Source: Deltaproteobacteria bacterium HGW-Deltaproteobacteria-15
GTDB taxonomy: Bacteria; Desulfobacterota; DSM-4660; Desulfatiglandales; HGW-15
Reading direction: 5' to 3'
Assembly: GCA_002840535.1 (NCBI GenBank)
Contig: PHBH01000005.1
Span: forward strand, 22,190-86,189
Length of the DNA stretch: 64,000 nucleotides
The position numbers were made by a program, and so were the translations under genes. A model generated the notes under the pieces. That model was given only the letters and a program-made list of their open reading frames with translations, was not told where the DNA came from and did not search any database. Below are positions 43,334 to 51,818 of the stretch, in pieces. Each line of letters starts with the position of its first letter. The stretch's first letter is position 1.

Positions 43334-43825
43334 CTACTCCGGGTTTTTCATGGATCGTATGTAAGAGACCACCGCCCATCGATCCTTGATCGATACCGTG
43401 TAGGCGAGCGGAGGATGTCGCTTGTATCCCTTCCCTACTCTCTCAAAGATCTGTCCGTCCGGCTGTTTCTGAACATAACCGCTCCTGAGGTCTGTCGGCA
43501 GAGGGGCAAAACTCTGGCCGACTGTTCCCCTTCCATCGCCGCCCTGGCCATGGCACTGCCGGCAATAAAAATCATAGGCCTGCTTTCCTGCGGCGAGCAC
43601 CTCGCGGCCGGCGCCAAGGGGATTCTCTATGGCGCCGGGCTCCGTCGGAAGCGGATGCACTCCCTCTCCCAGAGGGACCAGATCCTGGGGCATGGGGGGG
43701 AACTCCATTTCATATCGATCCACCGCTTCGTCATTTGTCATCCGGGCATAGTCGCATCCGCCGGCGAGCGCTTCAACGGCAATCATTGCTGCGCATATCA
43801 AACCCCTTCTCAATCTTGAACGCAT
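43334..43825 (-). CDS. actE: Alternative complex III subunit ActE (mono-haem cytochrome c)
   Basis: 163 aa. The N-terminal hydrophobic signal ends in a lipobox-like LAGGC (Cys24). One haem c site is present: Cys88-Cys91-His92 in YCRQCHGQGGDGRG. Upstream of it is the conserved MTNDEAVDRYEMEFPPMP block, which fits ActE-type cytochromes of alternative complex III (tripartite, with short conserved segments before the haem). It would pass electrons from the complex to the oxidase. It is placed last in the operon, after the oxidase genes rather than between actD and actF. Confidence 0.82.
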   Translation of the reverse strand: MRSRLRRGLICAAMIAVEALAGGCDYARMTNDEAVDRYEMEFPPMPQDLVPLGEGVHPLPTEPGAIENPLGAGREVLAAGKQAYDFYCRQCHGQGGDGRGTVGQSFAPLPTDLRSGYVQKQPDGQIFERVGKGYKRHPPLAYTVSIKDRWAVVSYIRSMKNPE

Positions 43826-43916
43826 AGGTCCTCCGCACTGTCAGGGTACTCTGAAATGCCAGGATACAACGCCGCTCGCAGATCGCGCGGGGAGATTGGT
43901 GTTTTTCGGCAACCTG

Positions 43917-44324
43917 CTACTTCTTCGGGCTATCCGGCTTTCCGCCTACATGCTGAGACTGTGGAAGGGGAGTTTCGAGCCGCCTGGGGCCGGCGCCCAG
44001 CGGCCCCCTTCCGGTTTCAGTCGAGTAAACGGAAGCGCCCGGGAGATCCTGCACCTGTCCAAAGCTCCAGGGAGGCGGCCATTTGTTGCCGACCGTATAA
44101 AACACCAGGAGACCCCAGGCCACATACACGAGCACTGCGAAAAGAATGATGGACATGCTGACGGAGCTCGAAAGATGGGGCAACTCATCGGGATGGGACT
44201 CGAGCCCTTCCACGCCGGACACCACCCTTGGATCTTCCGCCCGGGAGTACACATGCCCTCGAGTCAGAAATCGATCGAGAAACTTGCGAAACAACGGTTT
44301 CTTGTTTGCACTTCGATCGTCCAT
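43917..44324 (-). CDS. Small single-span membrane protein of the oxidase cluster
   Basis: 135 aa with one clear membrane helix (SMSIILFAVLVYVAWGLLVF, about 55-78). A charged N-terminus precedes it, with KKPLFRKFLDRFLTRGHVYSRAEDPR before the helix, written here only in part as KKPLFRKFLDRFLTRGHVY. The tail is polar. I recognise no family. It lies between another small membrane protein (9 nt) and actE, so it is probably an accessory or structural subunit of the cbb3-type oxidase or of its assembly. Its charge pattern (cytoplasmic N-terminus, periplasmic C-terminus) resembles CcoH/FixH-type topology but no motif supports that. Confidence 0.65.
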   Translation of the reverse strand: MDDRSANKKPLFRKFLDRFLTRGHVYSRAEDPRVVSGVEGLESHPDELPHLSSSVSMSIILFAVLVYVAWGLLVFYTVGNKWPPPWSFGQVQDLPGASVYSTETGRGPLGAGPRRLETPLPQSQHVGGKPDSPKK

Positions 44325-44333
44325 GTCACCCTC

Positions 44334-44633
44334 TCACCATATATCCCTGGCGCCAAGCCCGACCAGAAAGTAGTAGGCAATGAAATACAACAGGATCCCA
44401 AGATAGACGAGGATGAGGAACAGACCATGAGGGTTTCGGGCAAATTGGCTGAAGAGGTTCAAATGGCTTCCTCTGTCCTTGTTCAATTCTTCGAGGCTTT
44501 TTCCCCTTTCTTCTTCATGCCAGCGGAGCCCGAACGCCAGGAAGGTCAGGATAACCGCGGCAAGTCCGAGGAAGAAGGCAAGAACCCAGTGCTGGAACAT
44601 GAGCATGGGAAAGTAATGCATGAGATTTCTCAC
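44334..44633 (-). CDS. Small two-span membrane protein of the oxidase cluster
   Basis: 99 aa from a GTG at 44633 (ATG 44621 is an alternative). Two membrane helices (about 12-33 and 68-90) flank a short charged loop with LRWHEEERGKSLEELNKDR. No family recognised. Its location directly between the CcoS-like gene and another small membrane gene in a haem-copper oxidase operon suggests an oxidase accessory subunit. It has no haem or copper ligand motif. Confidence 0.62.
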   Translation of the reverse strand: MRNLMHYFPMLMFQHWVLAFFLGLAAVILTFLAFGLRWHEEERGKSLEELNKDRGSHLNLFSQFARNPHGLFLILVYLGILLYFIAYYFLVGLGARDIW

Positions 44634-44719
44634 TCCGTCAGTAATGAAACCTGTTTACCTTGGGCCCAGCCCCAAAACCGGTCAGGACCGGGCTCAGATG
44701 TCCCGTTTTGAGCAACCTG

Positions 44720-44983
44720 CTAAGGGCCTGCCGTGATACTGACGAATGTCGCCGCTCCGAAAAAGAACAGCAGCATCGCCGCCATGCATAAATAGACATA
44801 GCGTTCGCGACCCTTCCATACGATTCGTTCATCACCGGCCTCCGGGAAATCGTCCACGAACGGAAGATATCTCGCCCTGTTCTGATCCGAAAACTGCCCG
44901 TTGTGCAGACCCCAGAAGAAACCCAGAAGCGCCAACCAGATCGTACCGGCCACCAGGATGATCCAGCTCAAATACATCTTCAT
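44720..44983 (-). CDS. CcoS-like cbb3 oxidase assembly protein
   Basis: 87 aa. The N-terminus LALLGFFWGLHNGQFSDQNR and FVDD match CcoS-type proteins (F-W-x-x-x-x-G-Q-F/Y-x-D), needed to insert cofactors into cbb3 oxidases. It carries an extra C-terminal membrane helix (YVYLCMAAMLLFFFGAATF) not usual in CcoS (about 50-70 aa). ATG 44983 overlaps the CcoO stop in ATGA. Family membership is likely but rests on one motif. Confidence 0.62.
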   Translation of the reverse strand: MKMYLSWIILVAGTIWLALLGFFWGLHNGQFSDQNRARYLPFVDDFPEAGDERIVWKGRERYVYLCMAAMLLFFFGAATFVSITAGP

Positions 44984-46017
44984 CTCCTCCTGTACCGTCT
45001 GTCCTCGAGAGGCTTCCCTAAAGGAGTTTCGAGTTCATCCAAGACTTCAAGAATGGATTTCGGCTGGGTCGGTTCCTCCGCTGCATCGATTCCTTCGGGG
45101 GCGGTATCCGCGTCGGTCTCTCCGATGAAGAAAACGGCCACATAGTCACCCACGTCCCAGATCTTCTCAGACTCAAGATCCTTCTTGAAAAAAGGCATTG
45201 CCGTGCCCGTGATGCCGTTCATGATCTGGTAGTAAAGAATGCCCCCCGATATTCCTCTTCCCTTAAGAAGCGTAAAATTCAGTGGAGGGGGATTTAGAAA
45301 AGGCTGGGCCGGCCCCATCCCGTCTCCAATCGGGCCATGGCATCCGATGCAGAACATCTGATAAATCCTTTTTCCACGCTGAAGGCTGCCGTCCGTGGTA
45401 GGGTACGGATTAGGCAGTCTTCTCCAGGGCTCCGGCACCATGTCGTGCAGCCAGGCCACATTCTCATCCGGGCCGGCCTCAAAAGCCCTGATCGCCTGTT
45501 CCTTCCAGAAGAGCTGGCGCTGGACCCTCGCATCCGCCATCTGGAACCCGAGACTCTGCTTGTACGCGATCAGTGCCTGGATCTTCTCCATCCCCAGAAA
45601 TTCGAAACTGGGCATGACGCTTTCCGGGGAGACGAACCGGGGATTCATGAAATGGGCCACATGCCAGTCGTCCGGGTGACGCCCTCCTTCCTGGGAGAGG
45701 TCCGGTCCGGTGCGCTCCGTGCCAAGGAGATGGGGCTGATCCTGAATGTAGTCCCCTTCACGGGCAATACGGACAGCACCCACACCCCAGTCGATGTTGC
45801 GGATGAACTGGCTGTGGCAGTAAGTGCAGCCGTTTCTGACATAGACGATCCTCCCCTGCTCTTCAATCGGGGTTCTGGGTCTCCATATATCCGAGGGCTC
45901 CTTCTCGACCGTTCCCCATGGGAGGATGACCGAGATGAAAAAAGTCGCGGCAAAGATGGCGAGCCCCCCGAAAAAGACCACGGTCGGCCCCATTCGGATC
46001 TGGGGGATCCTGTTCAT
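44980..46017 (-). CDS. ccoO: cbb3-type oxidase CcoO-like subunit with a second cytochrome c domain
   Basis: 345 aa. An N-terminal membrane anchor (12-33) is followed by the CcoO cytochrome domain with Cys64-Cys67-His68 (NGCTYCHSQF) and the axial-ligand region VMPSFEFL. A second c-type domain has Cys223-Cys226-His227 (MFCIGCHGPIGDGMG) and GTAMPFF. Two haem sites in one polypeptide make this a CcoO plus CcoP-like fusion, consistent with the absence of a separate ccoP. ATGA overlaps at both ends join it to ccoN and the CcoS-like gene. It would carry electrons from actE to the binuclear centre. Confidence 0.88.
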   Translation of the reverse strand: MNRIPQIRMGPTVVFFGGLAIFAATFFISVILPWGTVEKEPSDIWRPRTPIEEQGRIVYVRNGCTYCHSQFIRNIDWGVGAVRIAREGDYIQDQPHLLGTERTGPDLSQEGGRHPDDWHVAHFMNPRFVSPESVMPSFEFLGMEKIQALIAYKQSLGFQMADARVQRQLFWKEQAIRAFEAGPDENVAWLHDMVPEPWRRLPNPYPTTDGSLQRGKRIYQMFCIGCHGPIGDGMGPAQPFLNPPPLNFTLLKGRGISGGILYYQIMNGITGTAMPFFKKDLESEKIWDVGDYVAVFFIGETDADTAPEGIDAAEEPTQPKSILEVLDELETPLGKPLEDRRYRRR

Positions 46018-47384
46018 TTCGCCGCCTCCCTGATACGAGGTTCCCGTATGGAAAAAAAGATGTTGTACAGGCCGATGGCCGCTCCGCTGACGATGAACAG
46101 CCCGAGCCCTGCACGGATCACGAAATACATGTGGATTTGAGGCAGCAGGCGGTATTCCGTCTCTCCGTTAAGCCAGCTATTTCCCTGTATCAGCCCGAGT
46201 CCGGTGAGCACGACAAAGAAGCCCGTCAGTCCTATGAGAACCATCCAGTACTGAAGATCTGCCAGTTTCGTGTTGTGCAGATCTCTCCCCATAATCCGGG
46301 GAAGGATGAAGTAAATGCCTCCCAACGCGATGAACCCTGAGAACCCGAGAACGGCGATGTGGGAGTGGGCAATCACCCAGTTGTTGAAGTGGGTCACCCT
46401 TTGCACGATGGGCAGGGACTGAAACGGGCCCTGGATGCACACGAAGAAGTACCAGACCAGGCCGGCAAAGACGAATTTACCCCCGATGTCAGCATGGATT
46501 GTTCCGATGCGGCCTCTCATCGTGAGAAAAAGATTGGTGAGCGCCGTGAGCACGGGAACCAGCATGGCAACGCTTCCGGTGACGGCGATCACCTTGAGCC
46601 ATGTCGGGGTAGGGGCCTGGAGAATATGGTGCGCGCCGATCTGGTTGTAGAACATCAGGATGGACCAGAACCCCACAATCGAGAGGGTGTGACTGTAAAG
46701 CGGGGAGCGCGCTACGATGGGTATGATGTAATAGGCAGCCCCCACTGCCAAGGGGGTTAGAAAAAAACCCACAAGCCCATGGCCGTAAAACCACGCCAGA
46801 ACCCCGTCCGCTATTCCCCCTTCTATTGCGCCGCTGAGAGGATTCCAGACCGCGTTTCCAAAGAGATAGATGAAAAAGATGAAGATCGCGCCTCCCAGCG
46901 AATACCAGATGGAGACATAGAGGATGCGCTCGTTTCGCTGGTATATGGTCCCGAGGAGGTTCAGGGTTGAAAGGAAAAGCGTGGTGAGAATGCCGATATC
47001 GACCGGCCAGATCCATTCCGCATATTCCCTGCCCTGGGAGAAACCGAGCGCAAGCGTGATGGTTCCGACAAGGACGGAGAGATTCCACACCCAAAGGGAG
47101 ATCCTGGCCATGGCGCTGCTGTAAAGAGGGGTTTTCAACAGGACGGGGGCGATATAATGGCTGATGCCCAGCAGGGCCGTGCCGACGAAGCCGAAGATGA
47201 CGGTGTTGGTGTGGATGGGACGCATCCTTCCAAAAGATAGCCATCCGATACTCCCCAGCAGATCCGGGGCGGCCATATGGGTCGCATCGATGAATCCCTC
47301 TGTTGTCCCCACGAGAAACCAGACGGCGGAGCTCAAAAAGAACATCTTTATGGTTCTATGGGGATCGTGTCCGGGACTATTCAT
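46014..47384 (-). CDS. ccoN: cbb3-type cytochrome c oxidase subunit I (CcoN)
   Basis: 456 aa with about 12 membrane helices. Metal ligands are visible: His58 (RPIHTN, low-spin haem), His202 (WFYGHGLVGFF, CuB), His252-His253 (QIGAHHILQAP, CuB), and His340/His342 in NNWVIAHSHIAVLG (haems), with Tyr246 near the CuB pair. The pattern is that of the C-family (cbb3) haem-copper oxidase that reduces O2 at low oxygen. It starts 30 nt after the heptamer tract that separates it from actA, with a GAGG Shine-Dalgarno contributed by the end of a CTGACCT-like unit. Confidence 0.92.
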   Translation of the reverse strand: MNSPGHDPHRTIKMFFLSSAVWFLVGTTEGFIDATHMAAPDLLGSIGWLSFGRMRPIHTNTVIFGFVGTALLGISHYIAPVLLKTPLYSSAMARISLWVWNLSVLVGTITLALGFSQGREYAEWIWPVDIGILTTLFLSTLNLLGTIYQRNERILYVSIWYSLGGAIFIFFIYLFGNAVWNPLSGAIEGGIADGVLAWFYGHGLVGFFLTPLAVGAAYYIIPIVARSPLYSHTLSIVGFWSILMFYNQIGAHHILQAPTPTWLKVIAVTGSVAMLVPVLTALTNLFLTMRGRIGTIHADIGGKFVFAGLVWYFFVCIQGPFQSLPIVQRVTHFNNWVIAHSHIAVLGFSGFIALGGIYFILPRIMGRDLHNTKLADLQYWMVLIGLTGFFVVLTGLGLIQGNSWLNGETEYRLLPQIHMYFVIRAGLGLFIVSGAAIGLYNIFFSIREPRIREAAK

Positions 47385-47410
47385 TATCCGACCTCTGTCT
47401 GCTTAAAAGA

Positions 47411-47444
47411 TGAACGTCGAACATCGAACGTCCAACATCGAATG
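47411..47444. repeat. Heptamer repeat (GAACRTC units)
   Basis: GAACGTC, GAACATC, GAACGTC, CAACATC and GAATGA follow one another just upstream of ccoN. Each unit is 7 nt. The same tract type occurs at 49711-49855 (inverted) and 61538-61577 (same orientation), always ending GAATGA. Confidence 0.85.
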
Positions 47445-47621
47445 AGGAACCAAACAGAATCACCGAAAGCTCAGGCGTCATTCCGGCTGAGCGAAACCTG
47501 TTCCGGCGAAGGCACGGAGCCGGAATCCAGTATCTATGACTACTTGCGAGCCCTCTGGATCCCGCTTTTCGAGACTGTGTCGCAATGTCATTTCGAGGCG
47601 AAAGCCGAGAAATCTTAATCT

Positions 47622-47805
<184 letters not shown>

Positions 47806-47806
<1 letters not shown>

Positions 47807-48345
47807 TAATGATGGCATGCCAGCCAGCAGTCGAGTTGAGCGTCCCGCGAGCGGTGGCATTCGATGCAGAAGTTCATCTGGAAACTGACCGCAGGAAGAC
47901 GATCCAGAGTCTCCACAGCGCCATGGCACTCGACGCATTCAACATTGCCCCACTGGATGTGAGGCTGATGTTTAAATTTCACGAAGTCGGGAACATAAAA
48001 GACCCTGACCCACGGAACCGGATTGGCGGTGTCGAAATATCTCCGTTCCTTCCGGATCTCCGGATGCAGGGGGATGATATATTCATGGCAGAAGAAGCAT
48101 TTCTGCACGTCCGGGATCCCGGCCCGGGCGGAACGGGCCACAAAGGGATGGCAGAATCGGCAGTCGATCGTCTTCACTCCCGCGTGGACGCGGTGGCTGA
48201 AGGCAATCGGCTGAGCAGGACCAAGCTCCCGATGGGGGTATATATAAAAGAAAAAGAACATCCCCGCTCCAAGGAAGATCACCAGTACGCCCCAGGGAAT
48301 CCACGTCCCTCTTTTCAGCGAATCTTCATCTCGCTTTTCCGACAT
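47806..48345 (-). CDS. actA: Alternative complex III subunit ActA (multihaem cytochrome c)
   Basis: 179 aa with one membrane anchor (about 16-35). Four canonical haem c sites are at Cys62 (CRFCH), Cys83 (CFFCH), Cys137 (CVECH) and Cys160 (CIECH). A fifth, at the C-terminus, is CWLACH (Cys173 to His178), a C-x3-C-H spacing instead of C-x2-C-H. ActA of other organisms has five haems, so this may be a functional variant or a one-residue insertion. The stop codon is immediately followed by the CTGTCYT tract. It relays electrons from the Fe-S subunit to ActE or the oxidase. Confidence 0.88.
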
Positions 48346-48396
48346 CGTCCGTCACACCCGTTGCGCTAATTCACTCATCACTGCATCCCGGCTTCA

Positions 48397-49623
48397 TCAA
48401 TGACCGCCCGATCGGGACTCCTCTTCAAGCTGCGCTGACGCTTCCAGGAACATGGGGTCCTTCAGCGGCAGCGCAGGGTACCTGTACAGGAACAGAACTA
48501 CGCACAGAAACACCATGCCTGCGAATCCGGCGGTGATCAGCACCTCCGGGATTCCCAAGGGGAGCGAATCTCCTTTCCAGACGGCCGGCGCGACAAGCAT
48601 CAGCCGCTCCAGCCATATCCCGATGAGTATCACAACCGACAAGAGCACCATGGGCGCGGTTTTCATCTTGATCCGCCGGCTGAGCAGAACCCCGAACGGA
48701 ATGGCGTAACAGGCGAGCAGCGCGGCCAGAGCCAGCGGCGGCCATGGACTTTGTCTCATGCGGGTCAGCACATACCCTGTCTCCTCCGGAAGATTGCCGT
48801 ACCACATGATCAGGAACTGCGTGAAAAAGAAGTCTCCCGTGATCAGGCAGAACCCGAGCAGGAGTTGACCTAGCCCCAGACGCTGCCGATCTTTTACGAA
48901 CAGTTCCATTCCCATCGAGCGGACAGCAACGGCAAGGAGGATGACCAGCGCCGCCAGTCCCGTGTAAAAGCTGCCCATGAAATACCAGACGCCGAAAAGC
49001 GTGCTGTACCAATGGGGCTCCAGGGACATGATCAGATCGAAGGCAAGCATGGTAAGGATAAAAGCATACAGCACGCCGTAAAGGGGAGAGAGTCTCTTTT
49101 GCGCAAGTGCCGCCTCGCTTTCCTCGGATCCCCCTGCTTTACGATCCCCTTGAACGGAATGGTATATGAGCCAGCAGCCCACGATGGTGAGAAGGATCAG
49201 TCCCGCGCCGTCCCGCAGGAATAGAAAGGGTATGTTGAGCCACGAAGCCTTTTCCGGCAATGGCTCATGGATCCAGTGAAAGAGATGCTCCCTGCCGAAA
49301 AAGAGAACCCAGAATAAAATGCACGCTATCGGCAGAAAGGCGCCCATGGACTCCGCCAGCCGCTTCAGCGGTCTGCCCCATCTGGCATCGGTGATGGTGA
49401 GAACAGCCGAAAACATCACGGCCCCGAAGGCGACCCCGATCCAGAACATGAAATTGACAAGATAAGCCTGCCATGCCCTCTCTGGATGATCCCCGATTAC
49501 GCCGAACACGAACGCGGCAGCACCTGCAAATATGAGCAGAATGCAGGCCAGTATCCACCCCGGCCTCTTTCCGGGCCCGGCTGCCCGCATTCTTTCCATG
49601 GTTTCAGGTGTTATCATCTGCAC
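48397..49623 (-). CDS. actF: Alternative complex III subunit ActF
   Basis: 408 aa, about 10 membrane helices. GTG 49623 or ATG 49617 is the start, both poorly supported by a ribosome-binding site. Motifs AYLVNFMFWIGVAFGAVMFS, EPHWYSTLFGVWYF, GDFFFTQFLIMWYGNLPEET and IGIWLERLMLV match the ActF subunit (related to the NrfD-like ActC). It forms part of the quinol-oxidising membrane arm. It follows actD with a 275-bp repeat-filled spacer between them. In the usual order actF is last, after actE; here it precedes actA. Confidence 0.87.
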   Translation of the reverse strand: MQMITPETMERMRAAGPGKRPGWILACILLIFAGAAAFVFGVIGDHPERAWQAYLVNFMFWIGVAFGAVMFSAVLTITDARWGRPLKRLAESMGAFLPIACILFWVLFFGREHLFHWIHEPLPEKASWLNIPFLFLRDGAGLILLTIVGCWLIYHSVQGDRKAGGSEESEAALAQKRLSPLYGVLYAFILTMLAFDLIMSLEPHWYSTLFGVWYFMGSFYTGLAALVILLAVAVRSMGMELFVKDRQRLGLGQLLLGFCLITGDFFFTQFLIMWYGNLPEETGYVLTRMRQSPWPPLALAALLACYAIPFGVLLSRRIKMKTAPMVLLSVVILIGIWLERLMLVAPAVWKGDSLPLGIPEVLITAGFAGMVFLCVVLFLYRYPALPLKDPMFLEASAQLEEESRSGGH

Positions 49624-49710
49624 TGGTCCGTTGTCATTTGTCAGTGGTTCGTCTTTCTTCCTTCATTGGACTTTCGCTCTGCTGTTACTCCTGTTTTTCG
49701 TTCTTCTTTC

Positions 49711-49903
49711 ATTGGACGTTCGATGTTCGATGTTCAATGTTGGACGTTCGGTCTTTCACTCTTGTTTTTCGCCCTCTTTCATTCGACGTTCGACGTTCGA
49801 TGTCCTCTTTCATTCGACGTTCGACGTTCGATGTTCAATGTTGGACGTTCGCTCTGTTTACTCCTGACTCCTGCCCTCCGACCTCTGTCCTCTGTCCCCT
49901 ACT
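49711..49903. repeat. Inverted heptamer tract (GAYGTTC units) plus CTGTCYT units
   Basis: Three blocks of 7-nt units (TTGGACGTTCGATGTTCG and similar) at 49711-49752, 49781-49805 and 49812-49855 are the reverse complement of the tract at 47411-47444. CTGACTC/CTCTGTC units follow at 49862-49903 and touch the actD stop. The 49624-49898 spacer contains only these. With 47411-47806 they bracket the actF-actA block in opposite order. Confidence 0.85.
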
Positions 49904-50417
49904 CCGGTCGTATTTCCTTCACCTCCGCCGCTCCTGCCTGGAGGAGCATTTCCCGGATCCGACCCTTTTCCTCTTCCTCGCAATGGACCACGACGCCGTA
50001 ATGATCCCTGCTGAAGCGGGGATCGTATTCCACTGGCAACCGGAACCGGGGCAGGCGGGTGTGGATAGCGATGCCGAGCAGGGTGGCGAAGACCGCGAAA
50101 AGGATGCAGAATTCGAAAGAGACGATCACGTATGGGACAAAAACAACCGGAGGTTTTCCCCATACGATGAATCCCCATTTAAGCGCAGCAAAGCTCGCAA
50201 GACCATACCCGAACAGGATCCCGGTGATCCCGCCTGCCAGTGTGAAGTAGCGCACCGGCGAGGGCCTGCTCTCCATAAGGCTCGTGATCTCCTCCGTCCG
50301 CGCGGGGGAATAGACCTTCTCCACCCGCAAGCCGCTATCCCTGAGACGACGGAGGGCTGAGAGAGTCGTGTCGAGGGATTGAAAGATCCCAATGAGGCCG
50401 TGCTTCCGGCTGCTCAT
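49899..50417 (-). CDS. actD: Alternative complex III subunit ActD (DUF3341)
   Basis: 172 aa with the DUF3341 pattern: a soluble N-terminal part (LIGIFQSLDTTLSALRRLRD), two membrane helices (about 58-80 and 95-120) connected by KWGFIVWGKPPVVFVPYV, and a C-terminal soluble tail (DHYGVVVHCEEEE). ActD is a small membrane subunit of alternative complex III. ATG 50417 overlaps the actC stop in ATGA, showing translational coupling. Confidence 0.9.
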   Translation of the reverse strand: MSSRKHGLIGIFQSLDTTLSALRRLRDSGLRVEKVYSPARTEEITSLMESRPSPVRYFTLAGGITGILFGYGLASFAALKWGFIVWGKPPVVFVPYVIVSFEFCILFAVFATLLGIAIHTRLPRFRLPVEYDPRFSRDHYGVVVHCEEEEKGRIREMLLQAGAAEVKEIRPE

Positions 50418-51757
50418 GGCCCGCCCTCCCCTCTGCTCCTCCCCGGCGCCGGGAGTTCCTCCTTCAGTTCGCTCATGGAGACCGAGGGAAGGAACTTTGC
50501 AAAAAGAAGGAAAAGCAGAAGAAACATGCTAAATGAGCCGAGCATGATCCCGTATTCCACCCAGGTTGGGCCGAAATATCGTCCCCAGGAATAGGGGTCG
50601 AATTCATGGGCAGGGGAGCTGAGAATGATCACAAACCGCTCGTACCACATGCCGATCTGGATCATGACCGCTATGACCAACAGAGGGATCAGACGGGTTC
50701 GCAGGGTTTTGAAAAAGAAGCCGAGAGGAGCAACGGAATTGAAAGCGGTCATGAGCCAGAACCAGAAGGCATAGGGGCCGGTTGCCCGCCACAGGAAGAT
50801 GTCCCATTCCGCAACGTTCCCGCTGTACCAGGCGATGAAGAACTCCGTAGCATAGGAATAGCCCATGATCAAACCCGTGAAGACGATGGTCTGGGCCACC
50901 CGCTCAAAGATCCTCATGGTGAGGATCTCTTCCAGTTTATAGATGATCCGGAGCGGGATCAGCAGGATCAGGACCATGGCCAAACCGGAGTGTATGGCGC
51001 CGGCAACGAAGTAGGGTGCGAAGATGGTGCTGTGCCATCCGGGCACCACGCTCAATGCAAAGTCCCAGGAGACGACGCTGTGAACAGAGATGACGAGCGG
51101 CGTTGCAAGCGCGGCCAGGAGCAGGTAACCCCATCCGTGATGGGTCCACTGCAGATGGTTGCCGGTCCATCCCAGCGAGAAGATCCCGTAGATCTTCTTC
51201 CGAATCCCTGTGGCACGATCGCGCACCGTAGCGAGATCCGGGAGCAGGCCCGTATACCAGAAAAGGGAGCTCACGGTTAAATAGGTTGAGATGGCCACCA
51301 CATCGAACACCAGGGGGGACTGGAAATTGGGCCAGAGATCGCGCTGGTTCGGATAAGGCAGGATCCAGTACACGATCCATACCCTTCCAAGATGGATGAG
51401 GGGAAAGAGGCCGGCGATCGCGACGGCAAACACCGTCATGGCCTCGGCGGCCCGGGCCAGGGGATTTCGCCATCTTGCCTTCAGCAGATAGAGAATGGCC
51501 GATATCAGCGTCCCCGAGTGGGCGATCCCCACCCAAAAGACGAAATTGATCAGGTAGGTCCCCCACACAACCGGATGGTTGATCCCGGCCACACCCATGC
51601 CGGTGGCAATCTGATATCCCCAGCAAAAGGCCCCGAATCCCGTTCCGCCGGCAGCGAGAAGCACGAATAACCAGAACAGCCCGCGGGGAGTCCCGAGGGT
51701 CCGGAGGACCGCATCGTCGGTCTGGGAATAAGTGAGCTCTTTGAAAGGCAACTCCAT
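50414..51757 (-). CDS. actC: Alternative complex III subunit ActC (NrfD-like)
   Basis: 447 aa from ATG 51757 (MELPFKELTYSQ), with GGAAGAG upstream. An in-frame extension to 51817 translates a 9-nt repeat and is rejected. Ten or so membrane helices show the NrfD/PsrC motifs YLINFVFWVGIAHSGTLISA, HLGRVWIVYWILPYPNQ, WTGNHLQWTHHGWG and MWYERFVIIL. ActC is the main quinol-binding subunit. It lies directly after actB and overlaps actD. Confidence 0.9.
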   Translation of the reverse strand: MELPFKELTYSQTDDAVLRTLGTPRGLFWLFVLLAAGGTGFGAFCWGYQIATGMGVAGINHPVVWGTYLINFVFWVGIAHSGTLISAILYLLKARWRNPLARAAEAMTVFAVAIAGLFPLIHLGRVWIVYWILPYPNQRDLWPNFQSPLVFDVVAISTYLTVSSLFWYTGLLPDLATVRDRATGIRKKIYGIFSLGWTGNHLQWTHHGWGYLLLAALATPLVISVHSVVSWDFALSVVPGWHSTIFAPYFVAGAIHSGLAMVLILLIPLRIIYKLEEILTMRIFERVAQTIVFTGLIMGYSYATEFFIAWYSGNVAEWDIFLWRATGPYAFWFWLMTAFNSVAPLGFFFKTLRTRLIPLLVIAVMIQIGMWYERFVIILSSPAHEFDPYSWGRYFGPTWVEYGIMLGSFSMFLLLFLLFAKFLPSVSMSELKEELPAPGRSRGEGGP

Positions 51758-51782
51758 CTTCACTCTTCCGAAACAGATCTGT

Positions 51783-51816
51783 CTGATCCGACTGATCGGA
51801 CCGATCCGACTGATCA
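51783..51816. repeat. 9-nt tandem repeat between actB and actC
   Basis: Four near-identical 9-nt units (CTGATCCGA, CTGATCGGA, CCGATCCGA, CTGATCAA) occupy most of the short spacer between the actB stop and actC start. It could pair to itself in the transcript because several units are mutually complementary. Confidence 0.75.
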
Positions 51817-51818
51817 AC

